From the NCBI RefSeq assembly GCF_040546685.1, contig NZ_JBEPOH010000001.1, forward strand, positions 3,348,001 through 3,412,000: DNA of 64,000 nucleotides, written 5' to 3'. This stretch comes from Variovorax sp. OAS795 (GTDB taxonomy: Bacteria; Pseudomonadota; Gammaproteobacteria; Burkholderiales; Burkholderiaceae_C). A program made the translations under genes and the position numbers. The notes under the pieces were generated by a model, which worked only from the letters and a program-made list of their open reading frames with translations, was not told where the DNA came from and did no database searches. Of this stretch, positions 9,234 through 18,613 are shown in pieces; position 1 is the first letter of the stretch; every line of letters begins with the position of its first letter.

Positions 9234-9866
9234 TTACTTGAGCGCGAGGCCCAGCGATTGCAGATAGGCCACGGTCGCGTCCAACTCGGTCTTGCCGCGA
9301 ACCTCTTCGGCCGCACGGGCGATCTCCTCGTCCGAGTACGGCACGCCGACCTGGCGCAGCGCACGCATGCGGCGTGGCATGGCTTCGGCGTCGACCAGGT
9401 TCTTGTCGAGCCACGAATAGGCCGGCATGTTCGACTCGGGCACAAGGTCGCGCGGGTTGTTCAGGTGGATGCGCTGCCACTCGTCGCTGTACTTGCCGCC
9501 CACGCGGTGCAGGTCCGGCCCGGTGCGCTTGCTGCCCCACTGGAACGGGTGGTCGTAGACGAACTCGCCCGCCACTGAATAATGGCCGTAGCGCAGCGTC
9601 TCCGAGCGGAACGGCCGGATCATCTGCGAGTGGCAGTTGTAGCAACCCTCGCGCAGGTAGACGTCGCGGCCGGCGAGCTGCAGCGCCGAGTGCGGCTTCA
9701 GCCCCTGGATCGGCTCGGTGGTCGACTTCTGGAAGAACAGCGGCACGATCTCGACCATGCCGCCGATGGCGATCACCACCAGGATCAGCACGATCATCAG
9801 CAGGTTGTTGGTCTCCACCTTCTCGTGGGTGAAGCCGCTGCCCTTGCGTTCGGTATTCGGGTTCAT
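9234..9866 (-). CDS. ccoO: cbb3-type cytochrome c oxidase subunit II (monohaem c)
   Basis: 210 residues. An N-terminal transmembrane anchor (about 20-42) is followed by a periplasmic mono-haem c domain with C75-YN-C78-H79 and the signature [17 protein letters not shown]. CcoO relays electrons from CcoP to the catalytic subunit. [12 protein letters not shown] is chosen as the start because the frame upstream is overlapped by the end of ccoN; only 10 bases separate the two genes. Confidence 0.96.
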   Translation of the reverse strand: MNPNTERKGSGFTHEKVETNNLLMIVLILVVIAIGGMVEIVPLFFQKSTTEPIQGLKPHSALQLAGRDVYLREGCYNCHSQMIRPFRSETLRYGHYSVAGEFVYDHPFQWGSKRTGPDLHRVGGKYSDEWQRIHLNNPRDLVPESNMPAYSWLDKNLVDAEAMPRRMRALRQVGVPYSDEEIARAAEEVRGKTELDATVAYLQSLGLALK

Positions 9867-9876
9867 GGTGCTTTCC

Positions 9877-11316
9877 TCAGGCGTGGGCCACGGCAACGGG
9901 CGGGATCGACGCCTGCACCGAGCGCCCAGAGATGACGGTCATCCACACGTTCCAGGCCATCACCAGCATGCCGCCCAGGTACAGCAGGCCGCCCGCCAGC
10001 CGCACCACGTAGAACGGGTAGGTGGCCTTCACGCTCTCCACGAAGGTGTAGGTGAGCGTGCCGTCCGGGTTGATGGCGCGCCACATCAGGCCCTGCATCA
10101 CGCCGGCGATCCACATGGCGGCGATGTACAGCACGATGCCGATGGTGGCGATCCAGAAGTGCGCGTCGATGGCCTTCACGCTGTACATCTCCGTACGGCC
10201 GTACATGCGCGGGACCAGGTAGTAGAGCGATCCCATGGTGATGAAGCCCACCCAGCCCAGCGCGCCGGCATGCACGTGGCCCACGGTCCAGTCGGTGTAG
10301 TGGCTCAGTGCGTTGACGGTCTTGATGGACATCAACGGTCCCTCGAAGGTCGCCATGCCGTAGAACGACAGCGCCACGATCAGGAAGCGCAGGATCGGGT
10401 CGGTGCGCAGCTTGTGCCAGGCGCCCGAGAGCGTCATCACGCCGTTGATCATGCCGCCCCAGCTCGGCGCGAGAAGGATCAGCGAGAACACCATGCCCAG
10501 CGACTGCGTCCAGTCCGGCAGCGCCGTGTAGTGCAGGTGGTGCGGGCCGGCCCACATGTAGGTGAAGATCAGCGCCCAGAAGTGGACGATGGAGAGCCGG
10601 TACGAATACACCGGGCGGCCGGCCTGCTTGGGGATGTAGTAGTACATCATTCCCAGGAAGCCCGCCGTGAGGAAGAAGCCCACCGCGTTGTGCCCGTACC
10701 ACCACTGCACCATGGCGTCCTGCACGCCGGCATAGGCCGAATAGCTCTTCATCCAGCCCGCAGGGATCTCGGCGCTGTTGACGATGTGCAGCAAGGCCAC
10801 GGCGATGATGAATGCGCCGAAGAACCAGTTGGCCACGTAGATGTGGCGTACCTTGCGAACGCCGATGGTGCCGAAGAACACGACCGCATAGGACACCCAC
10901 ACCGCCGCGATGAGGATGTCGATCGGCCACTCGAGCTCGGCGTATTCCTTGCCCGTGGTGTAGCCCAGCGGCAGGCTGATGGCGGCGGCCACGATCACGG
11001 CCTGCCAGCCCCAGAACACGAACGACGCGAGCGCCGGCGCAAAGAGCCGGACCTGGCAGGTGCGCTGCACCACGTGGAAGCTGGTGGCCATGAGCGCGCA
11101 GCCGCCGAACGCGAAGATCACCGCGTTGGTGTGCAGCGGCCGCAGCCGGCCGTAGCTGAGCCAGGGGATGCCGAGGTTGAGCTCGGGCCAGGCCAGCTGC
11201 GAGGCGATGATCACGCCGACGAGCATGCCGACGACGCCCCAGACAACGGACATGAGGGCGAACTGCCTGACGACGGTATCGTCGTAGGCCGCCGCGGGGG
11301 GATTGGATGGTTGCAT
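9877..11316 (-). CDS. ccoN: cbb3-type cytochrome c oxidase catalytic subunit I
   Basis: 479 residues, about twelve transmembrane helices. The haem-copper catalytic subunit that reduces oxygen to water and pumps protons with high oxygen affinity. Histidine-bearing segments expected for the haems and CuB are present ([44 protein letters not shown]). It is the first gene of a long leftward operon reaching 3987. A perfect FNR box is centred 62 bases before the ATG. Confidence 0.97.
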   Translation of the reverse strand: MQPSNPPAAAYDDTVVRQFALMSVVWGVVGMLVGVIIASQLAWPELNLGIPWLSYGRLRPLHTNAVIFAFGGCALMATSFHVVQRTCQVRLFAPALASFVFWGWQAVIVAAAISLPLGYTTGKEYAELEWPIDILIAAVWVSYAVVFFGTIGVRKVRHIYVANWFFGAFIIAVALLHIVNSAEIPAGWMKSYSAYAGVQDAMVQWWYGHNAVGFFLTAGFLGMMYYYIPKQAGRPVYSYRLSIVHFWALIFTYMWAGPHHLHYTALPDWTQSLGMVFSLILLAPSWGGMINGVMTLSGAWHKLRTDPILRFLIVALSFYGMATFEGPLMSIKTVNALSHYTDWTVGHVHAGALGWVGFITMGSLYYLVPRMYGRTEMYSVKAIDAHFWIATIGIVLYIAAMWIAGVMQGLMWRAINPDGTLTYTFVESVKATYPFYVVRLAGGLLYLGGMLVMAWNVWMTVISGRSVQASIPPVAVAHA

Positions 11317-11371
11317 CGTGCTGCCTCTTGATGGACTGCAGCCAGTGTCCGCGTGCACCCCCCGGGCCGGT

Positions 11372-11385
11372 TTGATGCAGATCAA
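11372..11385 (-). promoter_or_regulatory. FNR/Anr box upstream of ccoN
   Basis: TTGAT-GCAG-ATCAA, a perfect match to the FNR consensus TTGAT-N4-ATCAA. Its centre is 62 bases before the ccoN start codon. A class II position would put transcription start near 11337, with GACACT (11344-11349) as a possible -10. The ccoS stop codon (11382-11384) lies inside the box. Low-oxygen induction of the whole cco operon is expected. Confidence 0.88.
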
Positions 11386-11519
11386 TCGCCTTGCAGGATG
11401 CGGTCGCCTTCGATCTCGATGTCGTCGAATTGCCCACGCTCGATGGCCCACCACAGGCCGCCGAGAATGGCGAGCACCAGCACCACGGAAAGCGGGATCA
11501 GGAGAAAGAGGATGTCCAT
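11382..11519 (-). CDS. ccoS: cbb3-type oxidase assembly protein CcoS
   Basis: 45 residues: one transmembrane helix ([20 protein letters not shown]) followed by [20 protein letters not shown], the family signature FDDxEGxxxxIL. CcoS is needed to insert redox centres into CcoN. Its ATG shares one base with the ccoI stop codon (TGATG), so the two are translationally coupled. Length matches the family. Confidence 0.94.
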   Translation of the reverse strand: MDILFLLIPLSVVLVLAILGGLWWAIERGQFDDIEIEGDRILQGD

Positions 11520-13840
11520 CAGCGAAGCCCCGTGCGCACCGCCGCGAGCCGCGCCGCGTTGAGCACCACCACCAGCGAACTGGCCGCCATGCCCAGTCCT
11601 GCAAGCCACGCGGGCAGCCAGCCGGCAATGGCCAGCGGCACGCACAGCGCGTTGTAGCCGGCGGCCCATGCGAGGTTCTGCCGCACCACGCGCAGCGTTC
11701 TGCGCGCCTGCGCGATGGTGCGCGGGATGGACGCGAGCGCATCGCCGAGCACGACGAAGTCGGCCCGCGCACGCGAGAGCGGCACCGCGCGGCCGAAGGC
11801 GAAAGACGCGTTCGCGCGCGCCAGCGAAGGGCCGTCGTTGAGCCCGTCGCCCACCATCGCGACCTGCCGGCCCTCGGCCTGCAGGCGCCACAGCACCTCG
11901 AGCTTGTCTTCGGGCGTGCAGCCGCCCTGCGCAAAGGCGATGCCGGCGCGTGCGGCGATCTCGCGGGCCGCGCTGTCGCGGTCGCCCGAGAGCAGGCGCA
12001 CCGTGATGCCTTCGGCCTGCAGCGCCGCCACCGCGGCGGCAGCGTCGGGGCGCAGTTCCTCGGCGAGCACGAAGCTCGCGAGCCAGCCCGCGTCGTCGCT
12101 CAGGTGAACCTGCGGCGACTCGACCTCGAGCGGCGGCACATCGCAATGGCTGGCCGAGCCCAACCGAACGCGATGCGCCGGCGCCTCGGTGCTCGCGCTT
12201 CGGCGCAGCAGGCCTTCGAGGCCGAGGCCCGCGAGCTCGGCAGGCCGGGTCACTTCCCAGGCCGGTGGCGAGCGGAACTGGGCGTTCCATGCGTTCACCA
12301 GCGCGCGAGCGCCGGGGTGCAGCGAGTGTGCGCCGAGCGCGGCGCCGATCTCCAGCGCATCGCCGGGACGCAGGCCCTGCCTGCAATAGACGCGCTCCAG
12401 GCGCGGCGTGTCGCCGGTCAGCGTGCCGGTCTTGTCGAAGACCACGGTATCGACCGAGGCCAGCGCCTCGAGCGCCTGCAGGTTCGAGGTCAGCACGCCG
12501 CCGCGCGCCAGCGCCCCGGCGCTCGCGAGCATGGCGGCGGGGGTGGCAAGCGAGAGCGCGCACGGGCAGGTCACGATCAACACCGCCACCGCCACCATCA
12601 GGGCCTTGCCTGAATCGGCATGCCACCAGAAGGCCGCGGCCCCGGCGGCCGAGACCAGCACCACGATGAGAAAAGGCCGCGCGATCCGGTCCGCCAGCTG
12701 CGCCAGGCGCGGCTTGCCGAGCGCCGCGCTTTCCATCAGCCGCACGATCTGCGCGAAGCGCGTGCCCTCGCCCACCGATTCGATGCGCACCTGCACCGTG
12801 GCCGACAGGTTGTGGCTGCCGGCCAGCACGCGCTCGCCGCGCGCACGCGGCACGGGCCGCGATTCGCCGGTGAGCAGCGCCTCGTCGGTGCTGGTGCCGC
12901 CATCGACCAGCATGCCGTCGGCCGGAAACGCCTCGCCGGGGCGCACCCGCACCAGGTCGCCCGCCTTCAGGCGCCGGACGGCCACGCGCTGCCAGCCGCC
13001 ATCGGCCTCCAGGCGTTCGATGCTGTCGGGCAGGCGGTTCATCACGGCTTCGAGCGAGCCGGCCGTGCGGTCGCGCAGCCTCGCCTCGAGCCAACGGCCC
13101 GTGAGCAGGAAGAACACGAACATCGTCAGCGAGTCGAAGTACACCTCCTGCCCCAGCACCCCCGCGTCGTCGAAGGTGGCCGCGGTGCTGACCGCGAAGG
13201 CAATGGCAATGCCGAAGGCGACCGGCAGGTCCATGCCGATGCGGCCCTGGCGCACGTCGCGCCACGCGCTGCGGAAGAACGGCCCGCAGGAAAAGAACAG
13301 CACCGGCAGCGTGAGCACCCACGAGGCCCAGCGCAGCAGCAGCGCGGCATCGGCCGTCATCTCGCCCGGCTGCGCAATGTAGGCCGGGTAGGCATACATC
13401 ATCACCTGCATCATGCAAAAGCCCGACACAAGCCACCGCCACAGCGCGAGCCGCAGGTCGCGCGAACGGCGCTCGCGCGCCGAGCTGTCCGCGGCGGGCA
13501 CCAGCCGGTAGCCCGCGGCTTCGGCGGCCTCGAACCAGCGCGAAGGCCGCGTCTGTGCGGCGGACCACACCACGCGCGCGCGCTGGCTCGCGGCATTGAC
13601 CTGCACCTCGGCCACGCCGGGCACGCCCAGCAGCGCCGATTCCACCGTGAGGCCGCAGCCCGCGCAGTGCATGCCCTCGACCGCGACCTGCGATTCCCAT
13701 CGGCCGGAGCCGGCCGTGCCATCGTCCAGCGCGCGGCCGAACGCGGTCCATTCGGAAGGATCGTCGAGCACCTGCCAGGCTTCACGGGGAGCCCGTGGTG
13801 GCGCGGCGGGCGGGGAAAAGTGGGCGAGCGCGGCTTGCAT
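11519..13840 (-). CDS. ccoI: Copper-translocating P1B-type ATPase for cbb3 assembly
   Basis: 773 residues. Supplies copper to the CuB site of CcoN. An N-terminal heavy-metal domain carries Cys59-x2-Cys62 (GMHCAGC). Then come eight hydrophobic helices with the transport motif CPC (Cys425-Pro-Cys427) and the phosphorylation site Asp469 (DKTGTLTG), and a GDGxND hinge appears as VGDGLNDGP. The ATG at 13840 has no ribosome site in front of it. It is followed by ccoS with a 1-base overlap. An FNR box shared with the divergent universal stress gene lies 35 bases upstream. Confidence 0.95.
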   Translation of the reverse strand: MQAALAHFSPPAAPPRAPREAWQVLDDPSEWTAFGRALDDGTAGSGRWESQVAVEGMHCAGCGLTVESALLGVPGVAEVQVNAASQRARVVWSAAQTRPSRWFEAAEAAGYRLVPAADSSARERRSRDLRLALWRWLVSGFCMMQVMMYAYPAYIAQPGEMTADAALLLRWASWVLTLPVLFFSCGPFFRSAWRDVRQGRIGMDLPVAFGIAIAFAVSTAATFDDAGVLGQEVYFDSLTMFVFFLLTGRWLEARLRDRTAGSLEAVMNRLPDSIERLEADGGWQRVAVRRLKAGDLVRVRPGEAFPADGMLVDGGTSTDEALLTGESRPVPRARGERVLAGSHNLSATVQVRIESVGEGTRFAQIVRLMESAALGKPRLAQLADRIARPFLIVVLVSAAGAAAFWWHADSGKALMVAVAVLIVTCPCALSLATPAAMLASAGALARGGVLTSNLQALEALASVDTVVFDKTGTLTGDTPRLERVYCRQGLRPGDALEIGAALGAHSLHPGARALVNAWNAQFRSPPAWEVTRPAELAGLGLEGLLRRSASTEAPAHRVRLGSASHCDVPPLEVESPQVHLSDDAGWLASFVLAEELRPDAAAAVAALQAEGITVRLLSGDRDSAAREIAARAGIAFAQGGCTPEDKLEVLWRLQAEGRQVAMVGDGLNDGPSLARANASFAFGRAVPLSRARADFVVLGDALASIPRTIAQARRTLRVVRQNLAWAAGYNALCVPLAIAGWLPAWLAGLGMAASSLVVVLNAARLAAVRTGLR

Positions 13841-13874
13841 CGGGCAAGGCTAAGGGCCGTGGCCGCGCCGGCGT

Positions 13875-13888
13875 TTGATCTGCATCAA
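13875..13888. promoter_or_regulatory. FNR/Anr box in the ccoI / universal stress intergenic region
   Basis: TTGAT-CTGC-ATCAA, a perfect FNR consensus. Its centre (13881.5) is 41.5 bases from base 13923, the transcription start predicted by a TAAGCT -10 at 13911-13916 on the + strand. That is exact class II activator geometry for the universal stress gene. Measured the other way, -41.5 falls on the ccoI ATG itself, so ccoI may be leaderless or use another start. Confidence 0.87.
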
Positions 13889-13910
13889 GGGGCGCCCCTG
13901 CCCGGCTGCC

Positions 13911-13916
13911 TAAGCT
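13911..13916 (+). promoter_or_regulatory. Predicted -10 element of the universal stress gene
   Basis: TAAGCT fits the TAnnnT pattern used at class II FNR promoters and lies at the distance from the FNR box that such a promoter requires. No good -35 is present, as expected when FNR occupies that position. This is a prediction from spacing only. Confidence 0.5.
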
Positions 13917-13945
13917 GGCGGCCTATTTCCCATCAAGAGAGCACC

Positions 13946-14389
13946 ATGTTCAAGCGCATCCTCGTGGCCACCGACGGTTCCACGCTGTCGAAGAAGGCGG
14001 TGGCCAGCGCCATTGCGCTGGCGGCCCGCCATGACGCCGGCCTGGTGGCGCTCACCGTGGTGCCGCGCTACCCCAAGGGCTATTTCGACGGCGCCCTGTC
14101 GTTCTCGCCCGAGGACATCGCGCGGGTGGAGAAGCAATGGGCCGACAAGGCGCAGGACATGCTCGATGCGGTCGAGACCCGCGCGTCCGCCAGCGGCGTG
14201 CAACTGAAGACGGCCGTCGCCAATTCGGACCTGGTGGCCGAATCGATCGTCGCCGCGGCAAAGAAGCACAAGTGCGACCTGATCGTCATGGCCTCGCACG
14301 GCCGCAAGGGCATCAAGCGGCTGCTGCTGGGCAGCGAGACGCAGCACGTGCTGGCGCACTCCACGCTGCCTGTGCTGGTGCTGCGGTAG
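13946..14389 (+). CDS. Universal stress protein (UspA family)
   Basis: 147 residues. Starts MFKRILVATDGSTLSKKA and ends with the ATP-binding loop pattern G-x2-G-x9-G-S (SHGRKGIKRLLLGSETQHVL), so it is probably an ATP-binding Usp. Proteins of this type support survival under energy or oxygen limitation. It is divergent from ccoI and shares its FNR box, so oxygen-controlled expression is expected. A GAGAG ribosome site precedes the ATG. Confidence 0.94.
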   Translation: MFKRILVATDGSTLSKKAVASAIALAARHDAGLVALTVVPRYPKGYFDGALSFSPEDIARVEKQWADKAQDMLDAVETRASASGVQLKTAVANSDLVAESIVAAAKKHKCDLIVMASHGRKGIKRLLLGSETQHVLAHSTLPVLVLR

Positions 14390-14401
14390 GCCGCCGCAGC
14401 A
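14379..14401 (+). repeat. Hairpin across the universal stress stop codon
   Basis: TGCTGCGG, a seven-base loop, then its exact complement CCGCAGCA. The stem covers the stop codon of the universal stress gene and faces the convergent AraC gene. There is no T-run after it, so it is not a standard terminator. Confidence 0.4.
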
Positions 14402-14412
14402 AAGCCTTCCCC

Positions 14413-15405
14413 TCAGGCGGCCTGCGCCGATGCGTCGCCGACCGCGTCGTTCTGCGCTTCGCTGAGCCAGCGCCGCTTGTCGCGCAGCGGCGGCGCACCG
14501 AACATGCGGCTGTACTCGCGGGCGAACTGCGACGGGCTCTCGTAGCCCACGCTGTGCGCCGCGCTCGCCACGTCCACGCCCGCCATCAGCATCTGCCGGC
14601 GCGCCTCCTGCAGGCGCAGCTGCTTCTGGTACTGCAGCGGGCTCATGGCCGTCACGGCCTTGAAGTGATGGTGGAAGGACGACACGCTCATGTGCACCGC
14701 GCGGGCCATGTCCTCGATGCGCAGCGACTGCGCATAGTTGATGCGCAGCGCGCTGATGGCCTTGGCCACGCGCTGGGTGTGGCTGTCCTGCAGCGCGATC
14801 TGGCGCAGCCGCGCGCCCTCACCGTTCACCAGCAGGCGGTACATGATCTCGCGCTTGATGAGCGGCGCCATGATCGGTACGTCTTCCGGCGTTTCGGCCA
14901 GCCGCAGCAGGCGCAGCACCGGTTCCAGCACCGGCATGGCGATGCGGTTGACGTACATGCCGCGCGACGCGGGCGCATTGGCCTTGGCGGGCAGCTTCTC
15001 GTCGCCGATGAGTTCGCCGATGTCGTCGATCGCAAGCTCCAGCCGCACGCCCAGGTAGGGTTCGTTGTCACTCGTGAGCCGAACCTGGCCGCACACGGGC
15101 AGGTCGACCGAGGTCACCAGGTAGTGCATCGGGTCGTACACGTAGATGTCGTCGCCCACGATGATGCGCTTGGAGCCCTGCGCAATGAGCCCGAGCGCCG
15201 GGGTGGCGAAGGCGTGCTTGGGGCCGTCGGGCTTGCTGATGCAGAAGACCTGCAGGCCCGCCACCGGCGTTTCTACGGTGCCGTCACGTCCACTGGTGAT
15301 GCGGTTGATCAGCGCGACCAGTTCCTTGCGGGCTTCGTCGAGTTGCGGATCCAGCGGCATCGGCTGGGCAATGGCGGCGGCGGTTTCGGGTGTTTCGTCG
15401 GACAT
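14413..15405 (-). CDS. AraC-family transcriptional regulator
   Basis: 330 residues. N-terminal AraC_N-type cupin domain at about 25-190 (the LIAQGSKRIIVGDDIYVYD segment is typical) and a C-terminal double helix-turn-helix at about 225-315 (HMSVSSFHHHFKAVT, then VGYESPSQFAREYSRMFG). The start MSDETPETAA is the first plausible ATG in frame. It is divergent from an aldo/keto reductase with 225 bases between them, the usual layout of a regulator and its target, so control of that gene is inferred. Confidence 0.92.
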   Translation of the reverse strand: MSDETPETAAAIAQPMPLDPQLDEARKELVALINRITSGRDGTVETPVAGLQVFCISKPDGPKHAFATPALGLIAQGSKRIIVGDDIYVYDPMHYLVTSVDLPVCGQVRLTSDNEPYLGVRLELAIDDIGELIGDEKLPAKANAPASRGMYVNRIAMPVLEPVLRLLRLAETPEDVPIMAPLIKREIMYRLLVNGEGARLRQIALQDSHTQRVAKAISALRINYAQSLRIEDMARAVHMSVSSFHHHFKAVTAMSPLQYQKQLRLQEARRQMLMAGVDVASAAHSVGYESPSQFAREYSRMFGAPPLRDKRRWLSEAQNDAVGDASAQAA

Positions 15406-15630
15406 GTTCAGGGCGCTGGGGTCGGGGGATTCACGGCGCCACGGGCGGCGCGGAGGATCGGGTGGTTCAAAGCTTAGCGCCGCATCCGCGAATCTGCACG
15501 GGCCCCGGCCGAGGTCTGGAGAAATAGGCAAAGACTTTGCAGGAACGCGCTGGCGGCCGGCGCATGGCTGGCCGGATACTTTTGCCAGGCCCTCCGGGGA
15601 ATCTCCACCTTCCAACCCAAGGAATGCGCG

Positions 15631-16680
15631 ATGCAATACCGCAAATTCGGCCGCACCGGCCTGTTCGTTTCCGAACTCTGCCTCGGCACCATGACCTTCG
15701 GCGGCGCCAGCGGCATCTGGGGCCACATCGGCAACCTGCAGCAGTCGGAGGCGGAAAGCCTGGTGGGCCGCGCCCTGGATGCCGGCATCAACTTCATCGA
15801 CACCGCCGACGTGTATTCCGAAGGCCTGTCGGAAACCATCACCGGCCAGGCGCTGAAGAACCTCAAGGTGCCGCGCGAGAACGTGGTGGTCGCCACCAAG
15901 GTGCTGGGCGAAACCGGCAAGAGCCCGAATTCGGCTGGCGCGTCGCGCTATCACATCATGGAGGGCGTGAAGGCCAGCCTCAAGCGCCTGCAGCTGGACC
16001 ACATCGACCTGTACCAGATCCACGGCTTCGACCCGGTCACGCCGATCGAGGAAACCGTGCGCGCGCTGGACAACCTGGTGCGGCAGGGCCACGTGCGCTA
16101 CGTGGGCGTTTCCAACTGGGCGGCCTGGCAGATCATGAAGGCGCTGGGCATCGCCGAGCGGCAGGGTCTCGCGCGCTTCGAATCGCTGCAGGCCTACTAC
16201 ACCATTGCGGGCCGCGACCTGGAGCGCGAACTCGCGCCCATGCTGCAAAGCGAGAACGTCGGCCTGATGGTCTGGAGCCCGTTGGCGGGCGGCCTCCTGA
16301 GCGGCAAGTACGGCCGGGATACCGAAGCCGAGAAAGGCAGCCGCCGCACCACCTTCGACTTTCCGCCGGTGAACGTCGAGCGCGCCTACGACTGCATCGA
16401 CGTGATGCGCGAGCTGGCCGAGTCGCGCAAGGTGTCGGTGGCGCAGATCGCGCTGGCATGGCTGCTGCACCAGCCGGTGGTGACCAGCGTGATCGTGGGC
16501 GCCAAGCGTGTCGAACAGCTGGACGACAACATCGCCGCGACCGCCATCCGGCTCTCCGCCGAAGAGTTGGCCCGACTCGGCAAGGTCAGCGCGCTGCCCT
16601 CCGAATACCCGGGCTGGATGCTCGAGCGCCAGGGCGGCGCCAGGGCCAGGCGCCTGGCTGAATCAAGCCAGCGCGGCTGA
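15631..16680 (+). CDS. Aldo/keto reductase (potassium-channel beta-subunit type)
   Basis: 349 residues. NADPH-dependent carbonyl reductase fold. The catalytic tetrad is visible as Asp57, Tyr62, Lys90 and His131 (FIDTADVY, VVVATK, YQIHGFD). RKFGRTGLFVSELCLGTMTFG at the start and VGVSNWAAWQI in the middle are typical of the YghZ/Kv-beta branch, which reduces aldehydes such as methylglyoxal. AAGGA precedes the ATG. It is divergent from the AraC regulator and convergent with bioD (3 bases apart). The natural substrate is not known. Confidence 0.92.
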   Translation: MQYRKFGRTGLFVSELCLGTMTFGGASGIWGHIGNLQQSEAESLVGRALDAGINFIDTADVYSEGLSETITGQALKNLKVPRENVVVATKVLGETGKSPNSAGASRYHIMEGVKASLKRLQLDHIDLYQIHGFDPVTPIEETVRALDNLVRQGHVRYVGVSNWAAWQIMKALGIAERQGLARFESLQAYYTIAGRDLERELAPMLQSENVGLMVWSPLAGGLLSGKYGRDTEAEKGSRRTTFDFPPVNVERAYDCIDVMRELAESRKVSVAQIALAWLLHQPVVTSVIVGAKRVEQLDDNIAATAIRLSAEELARLGKVSALPSEYPGWMLERQGGARARRLAESSQRG

Positions 16681-16683
16681 GCT

Positions 16684-17388
16684 TCAGCGTGCGGCGTGGG
16701 CCGCGGTGGCGCGCAATGCGCGCAGGTCGAGGTGCCTGGCTGCGCTTGCCGCAGAGGGCTCGGCCAGGTGCGGCACCACGCCGAGCAGGGGCGCGCCGAG
16801 CCGGGCGCGCAGGGTCTGGAGGTTCGACTCGGGCGCCAACATGCCGGGCTCGATGACGCTCGCGACCCATCCCGCCAGCACGAGGCCGCGGGCGCGGATG
16901 GCCTCCGCCGTGAGCAGTGCGTGGTTCAGGCAGCCGAGCCTGAGCCCGACCACGAGGATGACCGGCAGGCCCAGCCCCACGGCCAGGTCGGCGCTGTCGA
17001 GGTCGTCGCCGAAGGGCACGCAGAACCCGCCCACGCCTTCGACCACCACCGCGTCGGCGCGCTGCGACAAGGAGGCGTAGGCCGACAGCAGCGCCGGCAA
17101 TTCAATGCGCACGCCCTCCTCCCGCGCCGCGAGGTGCGGCGACATCGGCGCGCGCAGCAGGTACGGGCAGCGCAGGGCCAAGGGTGCATCGACATTGCCG
17201 GCAGCGCGCAACTGCTCGACGTCTTCGTTGCGCCACTCACCATCAATCGACTCCAAGCCCGCCGCCACCGGCTTCATGCCGACCGCCCGCAGGCCCGACG
17301 CGGCCAGCAGGCTCAGCATGGCGCTGCTGGCAAGCGTCTTGCCGACGCCCGTGTCGGTGCCCGTGACGAACCAGCCTCGATGGGTCAT
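16684..17388 (-). CDS. bioD: Dethiobiotin synthetase
   Basis: 234 residues. Makes the ureido ring of biotin from diaminopelargonic acid, CO2 and ATP. The P-loop GTDTGVGKT lies at about 8-16, MKPVAAG follows, and VVVEGVGGFCVP is the conserved Mg/ATP segment. The ATG at 17388 (MTHRGWFVTG) lies 4 bases after the bioF stop. Last gene of a bioA-bioF-bioD operon; bioB and bioC are not in this window. Confidence 0.95.
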   Translation of the reverse strand: MTHRGWFVTGTDTGVGKTLASSAMLSLLAASGLRAVGMKPVAAGLESIDGEWRNEDVEQLRAAGNVDAPLALRCPYLLRAPMSPHLAAREEGVRIELPALLSAYASLSQRADAVVVEGVGGFCVPFGDDLDSADLAVGLGLPVILVVGLRLGCLNHALLTAEAIRARGLVLAGWVASVIEPGMLAPESNLQTLRARLGAPLLGVVPHLAEPSAASAARHLDLRALRATAAHAAR

Positions 17389-17392
17389 GGGT

Positions 17393-18613
17393 TCACCCCC
17401 GCACGGCCAAGGCGTCGCCCATGGCGTCGAGCAGCCGCGCCACGTCGGCCTCGCTGTGGCTGGCCGACAGCGTGATCCGCAGCCGCGCGGTGCCCGCGGG
17501 CACGGTCGGCGGGCGGATCGCGCCGACGCGCAGGCCATGCGCATCGAGCCGCGCCATGGCCTGCATCGCGCGTGCGTTGTCGCCGACGATCAGCGGCTGG
17601 ATGGCGGTGGGCGAATCGGGCAGCCAGGCGCTGCCGTCCGGCGGCAGGATCGCTCCGAGGCCCCGGCGCAGCTGCCCGATGCGCGCCTGCAGACGGGCGC
17701 GGCGAATCCCGCCTTCCTCCCCTTCGATCAACGCGAGGCTCGCGAGCAGCGCATGCGCGATGGCCGGCGGCGCGGCGGTGGTGAAGATGTAGGGCCGCGC
17801 ACGCTGCACAAGGTAGTCGATGACGGTGCGGTGCGCCGCCACGAAAGCGCCGGACACACCGGCCGCCTTGCCAAGCGTGCCGATGAGCACCAGCCGCTCC
17901 GAGCAGAGGCCCATGGCCTGCAGCACGCCGCGCCCCGTGGCGCCCAGCACGCCGAAGCCGTGCGCGTCGTCCAGCACCAGCCAGGCGTCGTGCCGCTCGG
18001 CCAGCGCGAGCAGTTCGGCGACGGGGGCGATGTTGCCGTCCATGCTGAACACTGCATCGCTCACGATCAGCTTGACCGGCGCGTCGCAGGCGCCGAGCTG
18101 CGCATCGAGCGCCGCCACGTCGCAGTGCAGATAGCGCTCGACCCGTGCCTTGGCCAGCCGCGCACCGTCGATCAGCGACGCATGGTTGAGCGACTCGGAA
18201 AAGATCACCGCCTCGGCGCCGCCGAGCGCCGACAGCACCGCGAGGTTGGCCATGTAGCCGGTGCAGAAGAAAAGGCTGCGGGCCTCCGGAATGTGCGGCG
18301 CCATCCAGCCGGCCAGCCGCTCCTCGAGCTCGGCGTGCGCGCGCGAATGGCCGAGGATCAGGTGCGAGCCGCCGCTGCCCGTGCCATAGCGCGCCGCGCC
18401 TTCGGCCAGCGCGGCGGCCAGCGCCGGATGCGCGGCAAGCCCGAGATAGTCGTTGCTGCTGAAGCCCAGCATGGTGCGCGGCGCGCCGGCGCCGGCCAGC
18501 GTCAGCGATTGCTCGGGTGCGCAGGCCGATTCCGCGATCTGCCGGCGGCGCCGCAGCGATTTCGCGTCGAGCGCGCCGATCTCGTCCTCCAGGCGGTCAA
18601 GCAAGCGCGACAT
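17393..18613 (-). CDS. bioF: 8-amino-7-oxononanoate synthase
   Basis: 406 residues. PLP enzyme that condenses pimeloyl-ACP and alanine in biotin synthesis. Signatures: [14 protein letters not shown] near residue 50, [13 protein letters not shown], the PLP-aspartate segment [12 protein letters not shown], and the Schiff-base lysine in GTLGKAAG. The start [13 protein letters not shown] overlaps the end of bioA by 17 bases. Length fits the family. Confidence 0.95.
   Translation of the reverse strand: MSRLLDRLEDEIGALDAKSLRRRRQIAESACAPEQSLTLAGAGAPRTMLGFSSNDYLGLAAHPALAAALAEGAARYGTGSGGSHLILGHSRAHAELEERLAGWMAPHIPEARSLFFCTGYMANLAVLSALGGAEAVIFSESLNHASLIDGARLAKARVERYLHCDVAALDAQLGACDAPVKLIVSDAVFSMDGNIAPVAELLALAERHDAWLVLDDAHGFGVLGATGRGVLQAMGLCSERLVLIGTLGKAAGVSGAFVAAHRTVIDYLVQRARPYIFTTAAPPAIAHALLASLALIEGEEGGIRRARLQARIGQLRRGLGAILPPDGSAWLPDSPTAIQPLIVGDNARAMQAMARLDAHGLRVGAIRPPTVPAGTARLRITLSASHSEADVARLLDAMGDALAVRG

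Noticed and set aside
14379..14401. Hairpin after the universal stress gene as a rho-independent terminator
   Set aside because: The stem is good but there is no T-run on either strand; kept only as a repeat.
15528..15540. Palindrome GCAAAG-A-CTTTGC between the AraC gene and the aldo/keto reductase gene
   Set aside because: Perfect but short, and AraC-type sites are usually direct repeats. Not strong enough for a feature, though it lies in a plausible regulatory region.
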